This document shows, one piece after another, positions 1 through 11,241 of a stretch of DNA of 64,000 bases. The stretch lies in the NCBI GenBank assembly GCA_003550325.1, contig QKWP01000497.1, positions 53,145-117,144 on the forward strand, given 5' to 3'. The notes under the pieces are model-generated. The model did not search any database, was not told the origin of the DNA, and saw only the letters and a program-made list of their open reading frames with translations. Positions within the stretch are counted from its first letter, which is position 1; each line of letters begins with the position of its first letter. The stretch comes from Gigaspora rosea (Eukaryota; Glomeromycota; Glomeromycetes; Diversisporales; Gigasporaceae). Position numbers and translations under genes: made by a program.

Positions 1-72
1 AAAATAATAATTATCAATGATCACAAATTTCATCACGTGTCCTACTAATTTTCAAATCAGCTGAATTCGGTA

Positions 73-2021
73 TAGGGCTGTTAATCAGTCCGTCCGGTCC
101 AGCTTGGTCAAAAGACTGCTAGTCTTTTAAAAAGTCAGACTGGACTGCGGTCCAGGACTGAATAGGACTGAATAGAGCTAGATCGGACGGACCAATGATC
201 AATATAATACTTTTTTGCTATAACGATGAAATTAAGTTTATCAGTATAAAGAATTTCAATATTTTTACAATAAGCTTTTCAAATTTATAATATTTGCTTA
301 TATAATATAAGAGAAGCAATAGTTATTTATTAATTAATACGTTTGATAATTTTAGTCATAAATAAATTATGGATTAGAAAGTAATATAGTATATTAATAT
401 AGCAAAATAACATTTTTATTAACTTTGTAAATATGAGCATTATAGTTAAAATTAGTTAAAGACATTTTGTCACTTTTAACTACTTAACAGTCGTAATTTG
501 ATTGAATAATATAATCAAAATTGTGCCTGCCAAATGTTCAATCTTGTACTGATTCAAGGCAAGAATTGTCTTAATATATGAAAATATTGAAGTAAATTAA
601 CATAACGATTAGATGTTACTTGCATAGTAAAAAAAATATATTATTGTTAGTGTTTACATTTCTGTGAAACACGTAAAAATTTATGAACCTAATATATTTA
701 ATAAAAAAAAAATAAAAAATAAAGTATACTACTAGTGTCGGGTTATTTCAAGTTAAAATAAAAAAAAATTTAATTGGTAAAATGTTATAGTATAAAATTT
801 TTATACGTATAAGAATCATAAAACTATATACATATATAAAAAAATCTACTAGCAGGAAAAAAATTTTGTAAAAATAAAATTTAGAATGGTAAGTCTTCAG
901 TTGTTTTGGAACTCGAGTTTGAAGCAAGCTAATAGTTAATTTAATCGAATGCAAATTATAGCTTTATAATAATAATCCTCGGCAAAAGTAATTATTAACT
1001 TGTTTCAAACTCGTGTTCCAAAATAATGTCCATAGGCGTTATTTTGCACAAATACAGTGCAAATTGTAAATTAACTAATCACGCCATTGCTGTCATTCAT
1101 AAATTTCTCTATTTTATTAACGTTAGCAACAGCCCATTCTCATTATATTTTATATGTTTAATCTTATTAAACAAACTAAGAGGTTTGTAATTGAATTTTA
1201 ACCAAAAACAACATTTTATAGTTGTTTCAAAAATGTGTATTATCAAGAAAATATTTAGTTTATTTGATATTTACTATTTTGAACCAACGATCCTTTCAGT
1301 TCGTCCTAAAAAGGACCAGACCGGCCCAGGTGTTACGGTCGAGTGGGAGAGCTTCGATAACTTAGTCCGGTTTAGCTTCGATCGTAAACAAAATTAGGGT
1401 CGATTTGGTTATTGCAGAGGAAAATCGTATCACGGGTTATGCAATCACGGGATTGTGCAGCAAGTAACGAATTTATGCAATGCAAAGTTTAACGTGAGGT
1501 AGGAGTCAATTCGTAAATTTGGGGTTCAAGGGTTTCTTTATTAATAATTTTATATCCAAGTTACATACAATGAATTACACTCCGTCAACTAAATTGCAAT
1601 CGACCGTAAGTGATAACTGTCCTCCTCTCTTATGTCAAAACCCAACCTATTTATATAATTTTGCCTCATATCTAAATTTTACTCCTTTGGCTCATGATTC
1701 AAATCACTCGCTTGGAGATCAAATCTCTCGTTTGGAGACTCGATCTCCCGATTGGAGATTCGATCTCCCGATTGGAGATTCGATCTCCCGATTGGAGATT
1801 CAATCTCCCGATTGGAGATTTGATCTCCCGTTGGGAGATTTGATCCTCAGTCTGGAGATTTGATCACCCACCCAAGCCACACTAACCTTTTTCCCAACAT
1901 AAAAAAATAACATGATGCTAACCAAATAAAGAAAACAAAGAGAAAAATGAAAATTAAAATTTCTGCGCACAACAACGGACTGAAGGACCGCCGGTCCGGA
2001 CCAGATCGATTAACAGCCCTA
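73..2021. mobile_element. hAT-like non-autonomous DNA transposon, 1.95 kb
   Basis: The ends are inverted: TAGGGCTGTTAATC at the left and its complement GATTAACAGCCCTA at the right. They are flanked by an 8-bp target duplication with one mismatch (attcggta at 65-72, attcagta at 2022-2029). Eight-base duplications and TAGGG-type ends are typical of the hAT superfamily. GC-rich subterminal motifs (ggtccgg, ggactg) recur near both ends, as expected for transposase binding sites. No transposase reading frame is visible inside, so it would depend on a hAT transposase elsewhere. A 20-bp minisatellite sits near the right end. Short open frames inside (1191-1397, 1519-1863) look incidental. Confidence 0.8.
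1708..1864. repeat. 20-bp minisatellite inside the hAT-like element
   Basis: About eight head-to-tail copies of a 20-bp unit, consensus cgatctcccgattggagatt. The central copies are nearly identical and the outer ones have drifted. The unit contains a short inverted pair (atctcc / ggagat). An open frame runs through it because the unit lacks stops, which makes a repetitive 20-residue peptide pattern. I take this as a by-product, not a gene. Confidence 0.85.
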
Positions 2022-2029
2022 ATTCAGTA

Positions 2030-3162
2030 CAAAATTTCTAAATTAGACTTTCCGTATAAATGCGAAAATAATTAAGCTTAATCCTGGCCATTATTCAAGC
2101 AATATTCCTAGACGTTATTTTGTGTTTATATATTTTATCATCCGTTCTTAGTTTAGCGCGACTGCGTCGTGCAGCTACTAATTATATATACCGTTATATT
2201 TAGCTATGCCTCTGTGGATCTTGATGATTTCCTCATCATTTCCTCATAATTACTGGATCCGGAAGTTGATAGAAGGTCAGTTCAGTCTGATTTTAGTATA
2301 TTTTCCCATGACGCAGATCTTTGTTGCACTGCCCGGTGCCTCATAATTACTGGATCCGGAAATTGATAAAAGTCATATGTCTGAGCTTTAATAACATTGA
2401 TTTGCTGCGCTGCCTGGAGTTGCGTTAACCAGTGCATATGTCTAGTAACCCTGCCTAGCCATCTTTATCATGCAAATGATCGAAATATCTCAATAATTAA
2501 TTCAATAATTTATTTATATACGATTTCATTAAATTAATAATAGTAATTAATTTGTTTCACCTATATAATTTACCGGTACGTATATATGATGTATAAACAT
2601 GCTATACAGTATTTTATACACATATTAGTTTACAAATGTGCTAATTATACAAACATAAAATGGCTAGTAGTTTCTTTTACGTTTTGTGTAAATTACACTG
2701 TGTGAATTTCTCTTCAAATAAATGCTAATTACAGTTTCAGTAAATGCTAATCTCAAACAGTAATGATACTTTTCGATTTAATTCGTGTGCATATGTTAAT
2801 TTGTTATGACTAATTATGGTAATTAATTCATTCAAGCATAATTACACTATATGACGTTGTGCTTACTTACTTACGTACGTGAAACATACTTAATAGTTAC
2901 TTATGCACTTATCAAGTTTTAATTAATCCGTGATTGTACAATTCAAACAAACACAAATAGCTAGTAACGTATTCTTTAAGCTTCTTGTAAATTCTTTCGA
3001 AATGGTCTTTGACGATCAGCGATTATCAATCTATCTACCCGGCAAACAATTCGATTCAAAAAAAAATAAATTTTGTAATTGCTTAAAAAATTATATATAA
3101 ATTTATGTTGAAGTAATTCAAAAAATGTCGGAAGCTTGAATAAATACTGTGCTAACGTATAG
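2030..3162. other. AT-rich DNA with one short direct duplication
   Basis: No gene is recognisable here. A 32-bp segment beginning cctcataattactggatcc occurs at 2242 and again at 2339, spaced 97 bp, with two or three differences. The rest is AT-rich sequence with scattered short repeats. Confidence 0.6.
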
Positions 3163-3189
3163 TTTGCCATAATTAAAAATATAAGTTGC

Positions 3190-3265
3190 GAAGTATATGC
3201 ATATTTGCAAATTGCAAGTATGCAAATTGCAAATACGCATATTGCAAATATGCAAGTATGCAATA
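3190..3265. repeat. Degenerate short repeat of gcaaat/atgcaa motifs
   Basis: Repeated tgcaaattgcaa and gcatattgcaaatatgcaa motifs form a short degenerate tandem tract. An open frame on the - strand across it reads as repeated FAIC-like residues and is best explained by the repeat, not by a gene. Confidence 0.6.
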
Positions 3266-3462
3266 TAAAATTAGTTTTGAAAATCTTGCCCAAATCCGCA
3301 TAAATGGTTAGCGTATTTTCTAAAGTAAGGAAAGATCTTATAATTCATATATGAGCTATACAAGAATCGAGTTAGATTTCATGAAAATCAATTCTAAATT
3401 CATAATGATCTACAATTACACAGTAAAGTAATCTTCTAAGGTTTTTAATTAGAACAGCTGTG

Positions 3463-3687
3463 CACCTCTAGTAACAAATACAACCAATAATTAGGATTAG
3501 GGTTAGGGTTAGGGTTAGGATTGGTTAAAAGTATATTTAGAATTAAATTTAAAATTTAAAGATATCATCGCGAGAGGAGCATTTTTTGTTAAAAGTGCAT
3601 TAGGGGTTACTATAGTAAAATTTTGAGATTGCAATAGGGGTAATACTGGGGTAATACTAGTAAAATTTTAGAAACATAAAGGGGTGC
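3463..3687. mobile_element. Small MITE carrying a TTAGGG telomere-like run
   Basis: A 225-bp segment flanked on both sides by acagctgtg (3454-3462 and 3688-3696). This could be a 9-bp target duplication of Mutator type. Because acagctgt is itself a palindrome, it could instead be part of the inverted ends (gcacctc / ggggtgc). The interior holds TTAGGG repeats and a ctatagtaaaattttgag motif. Similar motifs occur in the elements near 34 kb and 56.3 kb. Confidence 0.5.
3491..3520 (+). repeat. Interstitial telomere-like (TTAGGG)n run
   Basis: Three consecutive perfect TTAGGG units are flanked by TTAGGA variants. Being short and inside a MITE-like segment, it is an interstitial repeat and not a chromosome end. 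Confidence 0.8.
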
Positions 3688-3721
3688 ACAGCTGTGCATG
3701 TGTACATCTTAAATAACCCCT

Positions 3722-4195
3722 TATTTTATTTATCCTTTACTTCTTTCAAAACTTTGCAAGAAAATGACTTGACTTTCCGGCACTTTACAAGAACACCAAT
3801 TCTAACATCTCTGGTACTTTGCAAGAAGTCACGAATATGAACGAATATAATTGAATAAGCGAATATGAGCGAAATATAATAGTTTATTTTTTTTCGTTTT
3901 TGTTTTTTTTGTTATTTTTTCAGGTTTGTTTTTTGTTTTTTGTTTGTTTTTTTTTACTTATTTTTTTTATTTTATTTTATTTTATTTATTCCTTACTTCT
4001 TTTAGAACTTTGCAAGAAAACAACCTAACTTTCTGGCACTTTGCAAGAAGTAGCGAATATAAGTGAATATAAACGAATATAAGCAAATATGAGCAAATAT
4101 AAAGAATATAATAGTTTATTTTTTTTGTTTTCAATTTTTTAATTTTTTTTGGTTTCGTTTTTTTTGGATTTATTTTTTTTTGTCATTTTTTTTAT
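3722..4195. repeat. Direct duplication of about 235 bp
   Basis: Two adjacent diverged copies (about 3722-3960 and 3961-4195). Each begins with a T-rich tattttatttat stretch and has aactttgcaagaaaa, then a series of gcgaatataagtgaatat-like motifs, then a T-rich tract. Copy 1 has an extra segment in the middle. No coding signal. Confidence 0.6.
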
Positions 4196-4230
4196 AATAA
4201 TATATAATATGTAATATTTAAAATATAATA

Positions 4231-4515
4231 CAGTGCGGGACAGCATAAGACATCCAATTTGTTATAACTTTTTTAAAACAAGTTAAAATAAAAATTCCTC
4301 TTTCAAATTTATTGTTTTTTATTTAATTAACAAATCTGAAAGAGGGATTTTCAAAATTTTTGATTTTAAAAAAGTAGTTACAACTTAAAATTTAAAATTT
4401 GACACATATATATAATTTTAAGAAATTTGATTGGTTAATATTTTTTTATGACATTTTTATCATGAAATTTTTTTTAAAATTTGGCGCATTGGATATCTTA
4501 TGCTGTCCCGCACTG
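4231..4515. mobile_element. Tc1/mariner-type MITE, 285 bp
   Basis: The terminal inverted repeats are about 27 bp with one mismatch, beginning CAGTGCGGGACAGCATAAGA, and the element is flanked by TA on both sides (4229-4230, 4516-4517). TA duplications define the Tc1/mariner superfamily. A second internal inverted pair (cctctttcaaat / atctgaaagagg) makes it nearly fold-back. It has no coding capacity. Confidence 0.85.
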
Positions 4516-4995
4516 TATATAATAAAAAAATAAATTTTATATTAAATAGCGGAAACTTGTGAATATTGTATATTTAATAAATTAAAATATTATATAATAA
4601 TAATAAATAAATAAATTTATAATTAAATTGCGAAAACTTGCGAAAACTTGCGAAAACCTGTAAAATGTTCAAAAAGCATGATTATGTGAATATAATAATT
4701 ATTAATTGATATCATATCAGATATATCTCGATATATATTGATTAATATCGATATATATCGATTATTATTACTATCGATAGTAATTGGCAGGGGGTATGGG
4801 TATCGACATATATCCTACCAGTTAGTAATCGATATATATCTATATATAAAATTTGCTGATGATAGCAGATTTTCCTTTGATAGTACACATATTCAAATTA
4901 CATATTATATGTTGTATTTGGATTATATATCATATCCAGATTGTATATTGTATCTAGTTATATATTATATCCAAATTGTATTATATTTAGATATA
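4516..4995. other. AT-rich low-complexity DNA (atatcgat repeats)
   Basis: Runs of cgatatatatcgat-like motifs (4715-4850) and ttatatccagattgtat-like motifs (4890-4985). An open frame at 4738-5013 consists of Tyr/Ile/Leu from these repeats, and I do not regard it as a gene. Confidence 0.6.
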
Positions 4996-5660
4996 CTATC
5001 CCTTAAACTGTAAGCAAATCCAGGCAAATTTGGCTAGAAAATTGCTATAAATATGCTTATGATCTATATTTTTTAAAACTTAAGATATTTAATTAAAATT
5101 TTTTTTGATAATATTTGAAAATAAGGATTATATTATAGTAGTATTTAATTTTATATTATAAGAAAAAAAGTTTAAGTTGCTAATAAGCTAAAAATAGACA
5201 AATTTTAAAAAATTTTTTATTCAAAAAAATTATTTACTTTTTCTTGGCGAACTCTATAAATATTAGCTCTAGCTTCCTGATTTAATAAAATGATATAGTT
5301 TATAAAAAGAATTACAACTTTGATTATTGCAACTTTTGTGATTTATTTGTAAAAATTAGGACTTGTATTAGAAGTAAAAATTTTTTTTATAGACGGGAAC
5401 ATATAAAATTTAAGAAAACCTAAAGAAAAGTTTTATAGTAAAAATTTTAAAATAAAAACTTTAAACTTTTATTGCTTTAAAGTTTATTAATAATTTTAAA
5501 AAAGTTTCATAATAAAGTTTATAAAATATATTTTAAAGAAAATATTCTATAAATAAAGTATACCCCATATGCTTAATAACTTTTTATTTTATTTAAAAAA
5601 ATGTAATATTTCTAAAAAAAATACAGGCAAATTTGCCTGGATTACAGTTTAAGGAGATAG
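4996..5660. mobile_element. Inverted-repeat element, 665 bp, superfamily unclear
   Basis: The left end ctatcccttaaactgtaa followed by atccaggcaaatttg is mirrored at the right by caggcaaatttgcctggatt and acagtttaaggagatag. This gives inverted ends of about 35 bp with small indels. TA precedes the left end but TT follows the right end, so the target duplication is not secure. The interior is AT-rich with no reading frame of note. Confidence 0.65.
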
Positions 5661-5798
5661 TTGGTTCAAAAATTGAATCTGTATTTGTTTAAAACCCAGA
5701 TCAGATTAATCTGGATATAAATATAAATCCAAATTTATTTACTACCTAACTTTACTTAATATCAAATTTACTTAGTATAATTTGGACTTTTATCTGTA

Positions 5799-5971
5799 TA
5801 GTCAGACCTATATAAATGCAACCTTTATAAATACAATACAACTATAAATGCACAGTCTTATTGTATTTCTGCTACATATACACTTATAAATTTTACTCCC
5901 TAAATACAATACCTTCCTAAATGCATATTTTTTTGCTATTTCTACATAGTGCATTTGCAGAGGGTTGACTA
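5799..5971. mobile_element. pogo/Tc1-like MITE, 173 bp
   Basis: The ends TAGTCAGACC and GGGTTGACTA are inverted and flanked by TA (5797-5798, 5972-5973). Next to the left end lie tandem ataaatgcaacctttataaa motifs. Closely similar terminal and subterminal motifs occur at 17533, which points to one family. It is non-coding. Confidence 0.65.
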
Positions 5972-5973
5972 TA

Positions 5974-7089
5974 GCAACTATTTGTAATTATAAAATATTT
6001 ACTTTTATATATAATTATATTATAAATATTATATATTATTGTAATTATATAGGATATACATTTATAATCATATTTATTTAAAATTATATATTTTTATAAT
6101 ACAAATTGCATAATTATAGAGAAAAAAATAGTATAAAAATTTTAACAATTAATGTTATTTTTTAAATCAAATTATACAATTTATTTAGATTTATGCTTAG
6201 AATTTTAAAAAGTTTGTTAATAAATAAAGATAAAATTAAAAAATTCAATAATATTTGAAAAAACTCTTTCCAACGATCACTTGAACCAAATTTTCTCACT
6301 GAAAGAAAACAAAAATTTTTCTTGTTAGAGAGTTGCCTATACATAAAGTATAGTAGGATAACACAAAAATACAGTTCTTACAAAGGTCAATCATGCTGGA
6401 GGACTCCTTTGTATATTTAGCATACAAACCAGAAGCATTTTCTTACATGATAACTGGCAGAAGGTGGCGCTCTTGTACGAGAAATTTTGGTGGAATTATA
6501 AGTTACTCTCCGTTGACGAAGTATTCTGTAGTAAAACAGTGGGGAATAACAAAAAAATGAGTTTTTTGGACTTACTCTCATTCAAGTTTGATACAAGTGA
6601 TTCCTTTATGACTATCACTCCACTCCCTTTTCCCTCCAATTTTTTTCAAAAAAGTGGGCAATTTAGTTTACCCCCGATAAAAGATTGACATTATTACAGT
6701 TTTCATTTTCGGACAAACTCAGTAGAATGCAACCACGTGTTTGTTTTGGACAACACTTCGCTCTTCACGTGACAAGGATCTTACGTCTATGGCTAAAAAG
6801 ATATTCGAAGATAAAATGTCCAGTCGAAAGGGTCTTTTAATATTAAAACAAAACTTTACAATAGAGATATACAATTGTTGCAGTTGTTATATAGTTTTTG
6901 TTCAGGCCTGGCATGGGCTATAATAGCACACTTATCATAGATTGTTTCTTTTTTTTTCTGCCTTTTCTTTAGTCTCTCTTTTTTCTTTTTTCATTTATTT
7001 TGAATTTCGTATAGCTTAGTATTACCCTCTTTTTTATCTTCTCTTTTATTTTCTTGATATGTTTTATTTTTCTTAGTTAGTTAGAATTT
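5974..7089. other. AT-rich region without a recognisable gene
   Basis: Short open frames at 6464-6688 and 6741-6923 on the + strand match nothing I recognise. From 6940 the sequence becomes T/C-rich (ctttttttttctgcc-like runs), like an untranslated trailer. Since a LINE-like 3' end follows at 7260-7395, this may be the eroded end of a truncated LINE, but that is an inference. Confidence 0.35.
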
Positions 7090-7254
7090 TGAATTCTTCT
7101 GCTCAAGAAGCTTGGAGAATAAGGTTTAGAAAAAAAGTAGGCAATTATAATAAGTTAGGACATAAACACCAAACAGTGATATATTAAGTTTTCGTGCAGA
7201 ATATTTAATATAGAGTTAAAGTTTACTATAGCAAATCGAACATAGGTAATTTGG

Positions 7255-7395
7255 ACTTAGTCACAAAGAGCCGGGTTAGTCAGTATTTAAAATTTAGGTA
7301 GGCTTTATTCTTAACTTGTATAAAACCTTAGCGTTAATTATATAAACCTAATAAAGTACTAGCATGGTTGCTAAATTAAAAAAAAATAAATAATA
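7255..7395 (+). mobile_element. Probable 3' end of a truncated LINE
   Basis: The segment contains agccgggttagtcag and ends taataaagtactagcatggt...gct followed by an A-rich tail. The 3' end of the LINE that stops near 17440 has the same order: agccgggtaatgtcag, then taataaagtactggcg, then an A-rich end. I infer a 5'-truncated or heavily decayed relative lying just upstream of the full-length copy. Confidence 0.45.
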
Positions 7396-8305
7396 ATAAA
7401 ATTTTGTATTTTTTTTTAAAAAAATGATTTGTAAATTTTACTATATATACAACTTTATTTATTTTTTGAATAATTTAAAAATAAATATTATTATTTTATA
7501 ATTCTTATTTTTAAATATAGTCTAGTATAAAAATATAAATATACTAAAGTTAAAAGCTATTTTATTTATATATAAAAGTTTTTTTTTATAGGTTCAAACT
7601 CTTCCTGCTGAACCTCATGACCAATTCTGGAGCTAAAGAAATTAGTACTAAAGCAGCTAAGTCTATATAGCAAAGTACATCAAGTAGCTTAAGAAGAAAA
7701 AAAAAAGAAAGAATTTCATCCAGACTCTATTATGGCGAAAAGAAAATCTGACAAGGATAAATAGGACTAATAATCAAAGAAACAGAAAATTACTTGTGAA
7801 ACTTGTAGAGAAAAATTTTTTGGGGAACTGTCGTTGACCCTGTACTGCAGATCATTGTCAAAACAAACAAAAGTAAACAAAGACGCATAGTCATACACTG
7901 AATAAACAAATATACAACAAGTTAAGATCAGCCAAAAAAGGATTAAAACGTGTAGATATAAACAAATACGCACAAATAAGTATCACTCTTCTAGAAACAT
8001 TAGAATCAATAGGAAAAGGCAAGAATTTAGCCTAAAATAGAATACCTGTTAGACACAGCCAAACATACATGTGACTATTCGAACACTAGATTAGATATAA
8101 AGTAGATAATCATAGAATAGCATTTGGAGCATTTTAAGAACTTATTCAAGAAGATGGATATAGAAATCTCAGAAGAATATACAGCCTTTTGTGTCACAAA
8201 AAGATAAAGAAGTAGCAAACTTTCTGGGAATAGCTTACCCAGAAACTGTTTTTCGTGAGAACAGCAACAGAAATATACGAATGAGAACAACGCTGAACGT
8301 TAGGA

Positions 8306-9587
8306 GTGGAAGAAGAACCTAAACAGTCAACTTTACTCCCAGAGTTTATAAAGGCAAAGCTAGGAGAAAGCTTTAGTAAAAAACTAGCACTTACAATCTC
8401 AGAAACAGGCACACTGGATTATGGGAATTGTGAGCTAGAGAATATAATTAAATTATTCATCAAAACTTTCGAGCAAGAAAATACTTTTGTCGCTCAGGTC
8501 AAGTCAGAAGAGAAAAAAACAAGCACTTTAGAAGAAGGATCCTTAGATAAAATAGAAGGAAAAGAAAAGGAAAAAGATAAGGAATCTGTGAATAATGAAG
8601 TAAAAAACGAACAGTTGCTCAGTTTTGAACAAAGTGCAGATTTACATACACCTCAAAACGAGTTCCTTGTGACAAAGGAATCTAAAGTGATTAGAAAAAA
8701 AGAGGCTTTGCAAAAAACTCCTAGTAGTAAAATAGAACTAATTGTAAGCCAACTAGTATATTAGATGAGGTATATATGCAAAGAAGTGAACACAGAAGTA
8801 TAAAGAATTTCACTCTGTAGGACTTGCCAAATAGGAAAAGCAAATAGACATGTAACTGCAATAGTTAAAAATATTGATAAGGTTCAGAACGTTCAGATCA
8901 AACGTGGAAGAAACAACAAAACCGGAGCTGAGCCTACTATTGAAATAGACGAAAAAATATGAGAAGGTAGTTAAAAACCTATGGTCCCTTCCGTTAATTA
9001 ATGGAAGTTTAGCAAGATTCACACCAGGTACAAGTGATAGCTCAGTATTTGAAGAAAGAAGAACACACCATGCTAGGCAAAAAAGATGTTTCAAAGTATG
9101 CAAAAGAGGTTTTGTTGTTAAGACAAGTTCGCCGCTTAGGTGCAAAAACAGTTCATATTTTCAATAATAGAAATGGTAATAGAAAAGAAGTTGCAGTCGT
9201 AGAATTTATAAATAGGCAAAAAATGAAGAAAGCAGTTTTATCTAAAGTCCCTACTTTAATACAAAGCTTCAATGGGAGCTGGAGCCCATGTATGAAACTT
9301 CTTAAAGGAAGGTTGAAATTACAAACAAAAATCTTCAAAAGAATACGTCAAATAGAAGCAAACAAGAATTTTTGAGAGAGGTAGAGGTTGTAACAACAAG
9401 AGCAAGAATTGAAGCAACTGAAATGTCTAAAGAGAATCCCTATACGAAAGAAAAATTAACAAGTACCATGTTAGAAGAAAAGGCCCATGAACTTGGAATG
9501 GATGAAATCAAGAAGCTTTTGTTGAACATTACTAGCAGACTCGATAGCATTGAAAGGAGTCAGTCTAGTTTGCCATCGCCCTCCTAA
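8306..9587 (+). pseudogene. LINE ORF1 remnant with RRM-like segment
   Basis: Three open stretches in different frames (8306-8764, 9034-9375, 9372-9587) add up to a Lys/Glu-rich protein. The middle stretch contains AKTVHIFNNRNGN followed by KEVAVVEFINRQKMKKA. This resembles the RNP1/beta-strand part of an RRM fold, which is common in LINE ORF1 RNA-binding proteins. The last part (EEKAHELGMDEIKKLLLN) looks helical or coiled-coil. Upstream at about 7790, CETCREKFF suggests a Cys-pair motif. Role by family: binds element RNA in the retrotransposition particle. At least two frame changes make this copy non-functional. Confidence 0.55.
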
Positions 9588-9726
9588 CGGGTGCACCAGT
9601 TGTATATAAGGCAGTAGATGAACCAGTAGGTTCATCAAGCAGGGTTCCTGGTGCTACTATAGATAGGGGAAAGTTACTGCAAAAGGAAATAATGCTAAAA
9701 AATAGGTTGTCACAATATTAATGGAT

Positions 9727-11035
9727 TAAAAATGAATCAGCAAAAATTTGAAACATTGGGTCAATAGTTGGATGAAGAAGCATTTGATATAATTGCAGTA
9801 ACCAAGACAAATATGGATAAGAAAGAATGTAAAGAAAAAAGTCGAAAATTTCAAATTTTTTTGGTCAGATATATCAATAGATAAAAAGAAGGGTCTAGGG
9901 GTGGCGATAGGTATTAAACATAGTTGGGAAAAGTACCTTGGTGGCATAAACAGAATCAGTGAATTTATGATAGTAGCAAGGCACTATCTCAGAAATATGG
10001 AACTAGTTATAATTGCAATTTATATTCCTCCGAATAATAGAAGCAAAATGGACAAGGTATTAAATGAGATCACAGACATATACAACAAACGGAATATGCG
10101 AACACATATAGTAATTTTAGGGAACTTCAACTGTATAGTAGATTTAGAGTTAGATAAGATATCAGAGAGCAGAGCTGGTAATCATAGAATTTCAAAAATA
10201 CACAAATGGTTGAGCAAAAATGATTTTATAGACACTTTTAGATTTCTATACTTGACAGAAAAGGAAGTCACATGGTCTAATCAGTGTTTAAAATTGGCAT
10301 GCACACGATGCACATGTGCACATATATATTTTTATGTGCATAAAATTTTAACAAGTTAAGTGCACAAATGTGCATCTAAAATTTTATAAAAATAATGCAC
10401 AAAAAGTTATGCGCAACAAAAAATTTTAAATTTTTATGCACAAAAAATTATGTATATGAGAGAACTTTAAATTTCAATGCACAGAATATATTAATTATAT
10501 ATATTAACAAAATTAATTATAATGATAATAATTTGTAATTTGCAAATCTACTACTTTCTAATTTAAGCAATTACTATTGCTATTACTATAAATAATACAG
10601 TAATATATGAATAATTGATTATCATATTACTACTAAGATTCAAAGAGGTAATTGTAGTATTTTTACAAAGTGAACTTGAAATAGATTTTACTCCTTCAAT
10701 ATTAATATAATTAAAGAGTGAATTTACATTTCACGGCAGCAAATATTATGAGAACATGTGTGATAAAAATATATGTGCATGAAAAAATTTTTTTTACATG
10801 CACACATGTGTAACAGGTTGTTTGTTTGTGTACTCAAAACCTTTCCAATTCATGCACGCCGTGCATATAGTTTTAGATCTGAATTTTAAACACTGGGTCT
10901 AATAGTCAAAGTGGTACAAAAATATAGGTTTTAGAAAATCTAATAGAAAGTCTGACTACGGCAGAGATTTTAGATATGCAGTTTGTTACATGTAGCGATC
11001 ACAAGGCAACTTCTTTAACATTATAGCTCAACTCA
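9727..11035 (+). pseudogene. LINE AP-like endonuclease domain, split by a MITE
   Basis: In order: NINGLKMNQQKFETLGQ, FDIIAVTKTNMD, a GVAIGIK segment, IYIPPNN, ILGNFNCIVD, DTFR and VTWSN. After the MITE come SQSGTKI and CSDHKATS. These are the ordered motifs of exonuclease-endonuclease-phosphatase domains that nick target DNA for target-primed reverse transcription. The usual catalytic Glu of the xTETN motif is Lys here (codon 9804-9806), and the DFN motif reads NFN. The catalytic SDH triad is present. A hAT MITE (10282-10895) interrupts the domain exactly between VTWSN and SQSG. Confidence 0.8.
10282..10895. mobile_element. hAT MITE nested in the LINE endonuclease, 614 bp
   Basis: Perfect 14-bp inverted ends, CAGTGTTTAAAATT and AATTTTAAACACTG. 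A perfect 8-bp target duplication ggtctaat lies at 10274-10281 and 10896-10903. Subterminal gtgca/tgcac motifs are dense near both ends (for example gatgcacatgtgcacat). Removing the element and one duplication restores continuity of the endonuclease motifs, which proves insertion into an existing LINE. It carries no transposase. Confidence 0.95.
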
Positions 11036-11241
11036 CAGATTTTTGGTACAATAGCGGAAATAGAAAAGAAAAGAAAACATCACAGAATAATTTACCTATA
11101 TGATTAGACCACCATAGAAAATTGGGAGGAGTATAGATTGGTATTGGATAGAAAGCTACAAAAGGAGGAGGCTATGTTTGATAAGTTATCATGTATTAAT
11201 AATGGTAAAATTGAGAAAGCGGGTTGCCGAGCACAGCTAAT

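Noticed and set aside
1519-1863. 114-codon frame as a repeat protein gene
   Set aside because: Its repetitive half is the 20-bp minisatellite inside a hAT-like element, and 20 bp is not a multiple of three.
3491-3520. Possible chromosome end from TTAGGG repeats
   Set aside because: Only three to five units, internal to a MITE-like segment, and sequence continues on both sides.
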